From contig JAEWBT010000058.1 in the NCBI GenBank assembly GCA_023391015.1, positions 1 to 64,000 of the forward strand: 64,000 nt of DNA, in the 5' to 3' direction. Origin of the DNA: Bacteroidota bacterium (GTDB lineage: Bacteria > Bacteroidota > Bacteroidia > Chitinophagales > Chitinophagaceae). The notes under the pieces are model-generated. The model ran no database searches, was not told where the DNA came from, and saw only the letters and a list, made by a program, of their open reading frames with translations. A program made the position numbers and the translations under genes. This document shows, in pieces, positions 59,723 through 64,000 of this stretch. Position 1 is the stretch's first letter. Every line of letters starts with the position of its first letter.

Positions 59723-61213
59723 CTATGCAGCCGGGGCCGGTGCGGTCGGGGCTTGCAGGCGTTGAGCAAACAGCCGGGCGGCTTCGCCCGTGTAGCTTTC
59801 GGGCACATCCTGCCAGCGGTGCGGCAATACCTGTATTTCGGTTATCCGATCAAGCCAAGCGCGGGGGACGTTTGCCAGTTCGGAGGGGTGGAAAGTGTCG
59901 GTGTAGGTATCAGTACCGGACGCGGCGCGGTACGTTACGGAAAGGAAGTTTTGGAGCATGGAGGCGGATTTAATACGGTTTTTGAAGGTTCGGCGGCGGT
60001 TGCTGTCAGTGTTCCGGCATCGGTGAGCGGCCCGGCTACCAACAACAAGGGCGGAACAATACCGGGAACCTGTTTTTTGCCCTGTCAGGGGCGCACCGCA
60101 CCCGGCGCAACGGCGGGCGGGCATGGCTGAAAGCGCTGGGGCAAAGCCAGCCGAAGGCAAGGCCGGGCTTTTTTGTGCGTTTTTTGCGCTGTTTTTATAT
60201 TGTTGTTTTAAGACATTGATAGGGGTGGGGTTTCCCGTGTTTTCCTGCCCTATACAAGCGGTGAAAAACCGGGAATTTTCGGCGCTGTCATCCGGTGCGT
60301 TTTCAGCTTCCGGAACACCTTCAAAGAGCGCGGCCCACGTCTTACAAACAGCATCCAGCAGGGCGGCGGCGGGCGTTTCTATGTAGTAGCGTTCCATTAT
60401 TCCAGCCAGCTTCCGGCGGTTGTAGCGGCTTGCCTCATAATCTTCCAAACCTTCCCATGTGCGAGGGTTTGCCAGCTTTAAAAACGCTTCGCGGTCTTTG
60501 GCGCTCATGCCAGCGAGGGCGGCGCGGTCATTTGTCCAAATGATACCGGCCAACCCTTCCAGCAACAGGGCCAGCAGCGGGCGCAGCTTCGCCGGGCTTT
60601 GCAGGTCGGCCAGCGTTTGCAGCCCGAAGCGGGCAAGGTGTCGCATCTTGTTTACCTTCACTTCCAACCGTAACACATGCCCGGAGCCGTGCCCGCTTTG
60701 GGCCGTCTTATCATAGAGCTTTATAGAATAGTCGGAAAGGTGGCAAACAAGCCCAAGCCGGGGCTTTTTGGGGTCAATGGGTACAAACCCACGGCCTTTA
60801 AAGCAAACGGCCTTATTGAGCAAATTAGACGGCTTTACGTCTAATGATAGATTAACGCCTACTTCCAACCCATGCAACCGGGTAGCATCCGGCGCAATCC
60901 CGAAGGCATCACATAGCCCGGAAACAGCCACACCCACGGCGGCGGCGCTGAATTGATCAGCGTTATGACTTCCGGCATTGTGGTACTTATGCAGGGAGCC
61001 GTTAAGGTTCAGGGCATGGCAGCCGGTGGCAAGCGGTTTTAAGTCCGCATCTATGCCGCGAAGGTGTAGGCGGCGCACATCTGAAACACGCGGCCCGGAG
61101 CTTATAGCGCCGTGCCGGTGGCTTTCTCTTATGGGTACTTCCCACGCACCCGCAGCCGGTGGCGGTGCATCCGGCGCGGGCGTTAGGTAGGTAGCCTGTA
61201 TTCCGTCAATCAT
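59723..61213 (-). CDS. Replication initiator resembling phage/plasmid gene II/X proteins
   Basis: 496 residues (MIDGIQATYLTP). Segments match the layout of filamentous-phage gene II/X and related plasmid Rep proteins: WEVPIRESHRHGAI, LHLRGIDADLKPL, LNLNGSLHKYHNAGSHNADQF, LEVGVNLSLDV, LVCHLSDYSIKLYDKTAQ and LRLEVKVNKMRHLARFGLQTL. A C-terminal Cys-rich knuckle (CAGCGAPLTGQKTGSRYCS, then a further Cys) may bind zinc. Such proteins nick one strand to start rolling-circle replication; that activity is inferred. It is followed 66 bases later by an HTH gene and preceded by a small phage-like gene 11 bases upstream. Confidence 0.68.
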   Translation of the reverse strand: MIDGIQATYLTPAPDAPPPAAGAWEVPIRESHRHGAISSGPRVSDVRRLHLRGIDADLKPLATGCHALNLNGSLHKYHNAGSHNADQFSAAAVGVAVSGLCDAFGIAPDATRLHGLEVGVNLSLDVKPSNLLNKAVCFKGRGFVPIDPKKPRLGLVCHLSDYSIKLYDKTAQSGHGSGHVLRLEVKVNKMRHLARFGLQTLADLQSPAKLRPLLALLLEGLAGIIWTNDRAALAGMSAKDREAFLKLANPRTWEGLEDYEASRYNRRKLAGIMERYYIETPAAALLDAVCKTWAALFEGVPEAENAPDDSAENSRFFTACIGQENTGNPTPINVLKQQYKNSAKNAQKSPALPSAGFAPALSAMPARRCAGCGAPLTGQKTGSRYCSALVVGSRAAHRCRNTDSNRRRTFKNRIKSASMLQNFLSVTYRAASGTDTYTDTFHPSELANVPRAWLDRITEIQVLPHRWQDVPESYTGEAARLFAQRLQAPTAPAPAA

Positions 61214-61224
61214 TGCGCCGGGGC

Positions 61225-61866
61225 TTAAGCGTATTCCAGTTCAAAAGCCGTGTGAGAAATCGCGTCAATCTCAAACGGGCACACATTCGGGCGGCCTTCC
61301 AACCGCTGAAAGCGGATAGACTTAATAATGATATGGGTTATATCCCTTTCGTTAAATTCCGATCCGATAACCCCGACCGGCTCAATTATCCTATTCAGTT
61401 CTAAAAGGTCGGTTTTGTAGTCTTGTGCGGTCTTTGACTTTGTGCCGTTAAGCGTGTCCCATTCATCCAAAGCAAGCCCGCGAATACGCACCTCCCAATT
61501 ATGAACGCCGTACATTTCCACTACACTACCTAAGCCGCCTTTTAATTCGGTTTGGGTAATGCCTTTACTTTGGCTGAAATCTACCAAGGTAGCCGGGGGA
61601 AAGACAAAACCGCCAAAGGGAAAGGTTTCTATTTCGCTTCCTTTGGGGCTGAAACGGCGGTATTCACCGCCTTTAATTACCAACGGCAAAAGCCACGGCG
61701 TACCCATCCACGTTTTACCGGCTTCCAGTTCTTTTGGGTCGGGTGTGCCGCCTACTTTGTATTGGTTATATCCGGCAGCGTCTAAGGCTTTTCCGGCAAT
61801 GGGTGGCAGGATTAGGGTAGCGCCAAACACTTGCTTAAAGAGGTCGGCGGTGCTGAATTGTTGCAT
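61225..61866 (-). CDS. Phage-like protein of unknown function (possibly DUF6046)
   Basis: 213 residues (MQQFSTADLFKQVFGATLI). Composition and segments (GTPWLLPLVIKGGEYRRFSPKG, FGGFVFPPATLVDFSQSKGI, NWEVRIRGLALDEWDTLNG, FEIDAISHTAFELEYA) resemble a short family found in Bacteroidetes prophage-like elements, which I believe is DUF6046 but cannot confirm. It is predicted globular, without signal or membrane segment. It is translated just upstream of the Rep gene, with an 11-base gap. Confidence 0.6.
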   Translation of the reverse strand: MQQFSTADLFKQVFGATLILPPIAGKALDAAGYNQYKVGGTPDPKELEAGKTWMGTPWLLPLVIKGGEYRRFSPKGSEIETFPFGGFVFPPATLVDFSQSKGITQTELKGGLGSVVEMYGVHNWEVRIRGLALDEWDTLNGTKSKTAQDYKTDLLELNRIIEPVGVIGSEFNERDITHIIIKSIRFQRLEGRPNVCPFEIDAISHTAFELEYA

Positions 61867-61929
61867 AGATAACGGCTGTTTAGGCGCACAACCGGAGCGG
61901 CAAAAAATGAAAAGAATAATTTCCGGAAA

Positions 61930-62346
61930 TCATTGCCCGGCCCGGTTTAGCAGGTCGGTTACTTCGGCCTGTCTTTCTTCTTCGGCCTGTATTGTTTCCT
62001 GAATGGCTTCCAGCGCACCGGAAAGCAAACCGAGCGCCGAGAGCAGCAGCCCGGACGGGTTCGCGAGGCTTTCGGCTATGGCTGTTTTAAGTACGTTTTC
62101 AGCGGCTAACACGCGGTAAGCGGCGGCGGCTTCGGGTACGCATCCAATAGCAGCGCGGGCCATATCAAGCGCCGGAAATTGTACGGTAGCCATAACCGCA
62201 GCTTCCATAAAATCGGCGGCTTGTTTAGGGCATTGGATAGCCGTTTGCACCTCATCAAGGGCGGCCATAATAACCGCTTCCCGGAAATAAAGCCCGTGCA
62301 AAGCATCCGGCGCGGGCGCGGTGGGTGTGGGGGCCGTGTTACACAT
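61930..62346 (-). CDS. Ala-rich helical protein of the integrative element
   Basis: 138 residues (MCNTAPTPTAPAPDALHG). It is almost entirely helical and Ala-rich (EAVIMAALDEVQTAIQ ... LESALGLLSGALEAIQETIQAEEERQ region) with no known domain. Its start overlaps the excisionase-like gene by eight bases, so the two are coupled. A TTTCCGGAAA copy at 61920 sits exactly between its stop and the next gene. Function is unknown. Confidence 0.55.
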   Translation of the reverse strand: MCNTAPTPTAPAPDALHGLYFREAVIMAALDEVQTAIQCPKQAADFMEAAVMATVQFPALDMARAAIGCVPEAAAAYRVLAAENVLKTAIAESLANPSGLLLSALGLLSGALEAIQETIQAEEERQAEVTDLLNRAGQ

Positions 62347-62656
62347 TTCCGGACGCTTTTTTATTGTTCCGAGTGTGTACCGGCGCGGCCTTCACTTCGC
62401 TAAACAGAAACCGGGTTTTATTGCCGATTTTGTAGGCTTTCAGAATGCCAGCGTTTACCCAAGCGTGAAGGGTCGGAAGGGTAATTTTTAAGTAGGCGGC
62501 TACCTCATCCCGTGTTAGGTAACTATCGGCTTCCGGCTGTTTCATTGCAGCCGTTAAACCGTTGATCCGTTCCGTTAGAAGTTGGTCAAAGCCTGCCAAA
62601 AGGGCGGCCATATCTACGCCCTGAATTTGGAGCGCCTGAAAGGTTGGGTTTGCCAT
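62339..62656 (-). CDS. Excisionase-like HTH protein
   Basis: 105 residues from ATG 62656 (MANPTFQALQIQG); upstream starts are within T-rich leader sequence. The C-terminal half is a MerR/HTH_17 domain, LTRDEVAAYLKITLPTLHAWVNAGILKAYKIGNKTRFLFSEV, as in Xis proteins of Bacteroidetes integrative elements. It probably controls excision together with the integrase. It lies upstream of coupled genes and near four 11-bp iterons that it or the integrase may bind. Confidence 0.78.
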   Translation of the reverse strand: MANPTFQALQIQGVDMAALLAGFDQLLTERINGLTAAMKQPEADSYLTRDEVAAYLKITLPTLHAWVNAGILKAYKIGNKTRFLFSEVKAAPVHTRNNKKASGNV

Positions 62657-62741
62657 TGCTGAAAAGGGGTTTGTTTTCAGCAATCGTATAAAGGCACTTT
62701 TACGGGGCAATCAAAAACAGACTTTTGCCGAAAATGCAGGC

Positions 62742-62771
62742 ACAAAAAAAAGCCCGTAAACCCTTACGGGG
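62742..62771 (-). terminator. Terminator after the int-proximal gene
   Basis: CCCGTAA-ACCC-TTACGGG hairpin; on the minus strand it is followed by CTTTTTTTTGTG. It separates the int-proximal pair from the excisionase-led genes. Confidence 0.8.
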
Positions 62772-62808
62772 CGGGGCTTTTAGGGCCTTTTTGAGGCGCT
62801 AAAAAAGG

Positions 62809-62847
62809 GGCTACCTTTAGGCTACTTTGGGGCTACTTTTAGGCTAC
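62809..62847 (-). repeat. Four iterons GGCTAC at exact 11-bp spacing
   Basis: GGCTAC occurs at 62809, 62820, 62831 and 62842, every 11 bp, so all lie on one face of the helix. On the minus strand they read GTAGCCTAAAA, GTAGCCCCAAA, GTAGCCTAAAG and GTAGCCCC. The last overlaps the stop codon of the 63668-62844 gene. Probable binding array for an element protein (integrase, excisionase or Rep). Confidence 0.7.
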
Positions 62848-63668
62848 GGTTTGGGCTGTTTTAATTGCTCATGCAGCGCGTTTATATCCTGCCTTAATAC
62901 CCTTTTGCCGGGCAAATTGAGCTTTTGCAGCCATTCAGAACAATCTAAGAGCATTTCCAGCCGGGCGGCTTTTTTCTTTGCGGTTGAGGACGGCGGCAAG
63001 TCGGTAAAACCTTTTTTGCGGGTGTATTGGTTTCTAACTTTGGGAACGTCTTTTAGGTAATATTCAGGCGGGCTTTCGCTTTCAATTTCAAAGGCTTTAG
63101 AAAGAAATCCGGCAACGCTTCGCCGGTCATAAAATCCAGCGTACACACAAACCAAAGCAAGAACAGTTTTAGAAGCTTTTAGGCCGTCAATTTCGCGGGC
63201 TTCCCGGCTATGGCTTCCCGTCTTTTCTATCGGGAAAAGCTCATCATATAGGGCCGGGTTTTCGGCCTTCAATTCGGCTAATTCCTTTGCTTGTTGGGCT
63301 ATTCTTTGGGCCGTATTGTACAACTGTCCAATAGCGCCGGGAACGGGCCGCAGGCGGCCCAATAGGGCTATATTTTCAAGGAGCCGGGCGAAGGGAGCGC
63401 TTATTATTCTATAAGGGGCGGTTATGTGGTCAAGGGCGGCGAGAAGGGCGGCGTTTCGTTGCTGTATTATTCGGGTCGGGGCCGTTATCCGGTCAAGGGC
63501 GGCCCGGAGCCGAGCGGGGCCGGTGAGTTGCTCAATCAGGGCGCGGGTACGTTCTTCCGTGCGGGCCTTAAATTCTTCCGGCGTTCCGGTTATTGTTTTG
63601 CTTTCGCCGGTGTGTAGGTTGGTAATCTTTACCGACAATTTCCGGGCGGGCTTTTCGCTGTTATCCAT
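62844..63668 (-). CDS. Element protein downstream of the integrase
   Basis: 274 residues from ATG 63668 (MDNSEKPARKLSVKITNLH); an M at 63716 overlaps the integrase. The N-terminal half has two similar segments (RLRAALDRITAPTRIIQQ and LLAALDHITAPYRIISA) that look like an internal duplication. The C-terminal half (KASKTVLALVCVYAGFYDRRSVAGFLSKAF, then KVRNQYTRKKGFTDLPPSSTAKKKAARLEMLL) resembles small helical proteins often encoded beside Bacteroidetes integrases. Function is unknown. It is very close to int, so probably co-transcribed. Confidence 0.62.
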   Translation of the reverse strand: MDNSEKPARKLSVKITNLHTGESKTITGTPEEFKARTEERTRALIEQLTGPARLRAALDRITAPTRIIQQRNAALLAALDHITAPYRIISAPFARLLENIALLGRLRPVPGAIGQLYNTAQRIAQQAKELAELKAENPALYDELFPIEKTGSHSREAREIDGLKASKTVLALVCVYAGFYDRRSVAGFLSKAFEIESESPPEYYLKDVPKVRNQYTRKKGFTDLPPSSTAKKKAARLEMLLDCSEWLQKLNLPGKRVLRQDINALHEQLKQPKP

Positions 63669-63705
63669 ATTGGGCACGGGTGAAGGGTGTAGGGAAACGC
63701 CGGGG

Positions 63706-64000
63706 CTATTCAGCAACGGGCGCGGCCTGCCATTTAGAAGCCATAATTTGAGCGTGTTCTTCGCCTGCCAGCCTTATATATTTTTGGAAGGCTTTTTCTG
63801 TCTTATGCCCGGTAACGGCCATAATAGAGCGGGCCGGAACGCCGTTTTTATATTCATTGGTGGCAAAGGAGCGCCGGGCCGTATGGGAGGTAATAAGCGA
63901 GTATTTCGGCAAAATTTCTACTTCCAGTTTCCCGGCCACGGTACGCCGGTTTTCTACCATTTCGCAAATTCCGGCGGCCTTCCCGACTTCCTTTATATAC
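63706..64000 (-). CDS. Tyrosine integrase, C-terminal part (5' end beyond the window)
   Basis: The open frame runs off the right edge (…YIKEVGKAAGICEMVENRR), so only the last 98 residues are seen. They contain the catalytic HTARRSFATN (HxxR), GHKTE and KYIRL with the nucleophilic Tyr, in the arrangement usual for Bacteroidetes phage/NBU-type integrases. It catalyses recombination between the element and the tRNA-Leu site. Its direction is toward the tRNA, with the rest of the leftward genes downstream. Confidence 0.92.
   Translation of the reverse strand, partial: YIKEVGKAAGICEMVENRRTVAGKLEVEILPKYSLITSHTARRSFATNEYKNGVPARSIMAVTGHKTEKAFQKYIRLAGEEHAQIMASKWQAAPVAE

Larger units (their letters stand above)
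1..64000. repeat. Highly iterated palindrome TTTCCGGAAA (about 60 dispersed copies)
   Basis: Hand counting found about 61 exact copies of TTTCCGGAAA and roughly 35 more sites matching only the central TTCCGGAA. Approximate starts (within 2 bases) include 1471, 2405, 3439, 4246, 4719, 4837, 5214, 8005, 8514, 9729, 12017, 12847, 13262, 13586, 15214, 15575, 16320, 17110, 17970, 19236, 21270, 23398, 23856, 24435, 25460, 26938, 27053, 30348, 31897, 33039, 34383, 37097, 37119, 37805, 38005, 40662, 45850, 46621, 47405, 48407, 53843, 53968, 55258, 56567, 57709, 58467, 58659, 58854, 59280, 59710 and 61920. Flanks are usually A/T, giving ATTTCCGGAAAT or TTTTCCGGAAAA. In genes it is read in all three frames (FPE, FRK, SGK/SGN). 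Function is unknown. Confidence 0.95.
57484..64000. mobile_element. Integrative element at tRNA-Leu (left part; continues past the window)
   Basis: From just after the tRNA to the window end all credible genes are on the minus strand, with a tyrosine integrase, an excisionase-like HTH protein, an integrated-phage-like protein, a gene II/X-type Rep and small HTH proteins. Ribosomal, metabolic or T9SS genes are absent. The tRNA 3' end is the probable attachment site (established for NBU1-type elements). No second copy of the tRNA 3' end is visible, so the far boundary lies beyond 64000. Whether it is an IME, a plasmid-like integrant or a filamentous-phage relative cannot be decided from this part. 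Confidence 0.75.

Overview
The window is chromosomal DNA of a Bacteroidota bacterium, probably of the Chitinophagales/Saprospiria type. Five predicted surface proteins end in a type IX secretion (Por) sorting domain (1528, 2627, 10454, 30104, 43200). Promoters follow the Bacteroidota -7 box TAnnTTTG or TAnnTTCG, and the B12 uptake genes match the Bacteroidetes arrangement. Genus and species cannot be told from the sequence alone.

Layout. 0.1-0.9 kb: rRNA methyltransferase rlmB. 1.2-6.6 kb: a cobalamin locus with a riboswitch, two T9SS surface proteins, a beta-propeller lipoprotein (BtuG type) and a TonB-dependent receptor (BtuB type). 6.7-13.5 kb: a metallopeptidase-like protein, a MaoC/PhaJ-like hydratase, two cell-surface proteins, a PhaE-like PHA granule/synthase subunit and a lipoprotein. 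13.6-29.9 kb: mostly housekeeping (creD, prmC, an RsmB-family methylase, crcB, a TolB-like propeller, a serine hydrolase, acpH, metG, gapA, ilvE, a YitT protein, rpsA) plus a YoeB-type toxin-antitoxin pair whose toxin is frameshifted. 30.1-47 kb: a giant secreted subtilase, a flavin reductase, a PadR regulator with a membrane partner, an LLM oxidoreductase, two PAP2 proteins, an orphan protein and a beta-helix surface protein. 47.4-53.3 kb: an envelope signalling cassette (FHA, FHA, PP2C, Ser/Thr kinase) followed by a family-3 glycosidase. 53.5-57.3 kb: uvsE, a CHAD protein, a lipoprotein and a LuxE-like ligase. 57.4 kb to the end: tRNA-Leu(CAG), then the left part of an integrative element with every gene on the minus strand. 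It carries HTH proteins, a filamentous-phage gene II/X-like Rep, an excisionase-like HTH, iterons and a tyrosine integrase cut by the window edge.

The strongest signal is not a gene. The 10-bp palindrome TTTCCGGAAA occurs about 60 times by hand count (chance expectation well under one), in all three reading frames, between genes, and inside the integrative element. It behaves like the HIP1 palindrome of cyanobacteria or a DNA-uptake-type genome word. Also notable are two unrelated tandem arrays that share a 42-bp period, several -7 promoter boxes ending only 4-6 bases before the start codon (near-leaderless mRNAs), a 15-bp-stem multibranched hairpin in the integrative element, and four exact 11-bp-spaced iterons.
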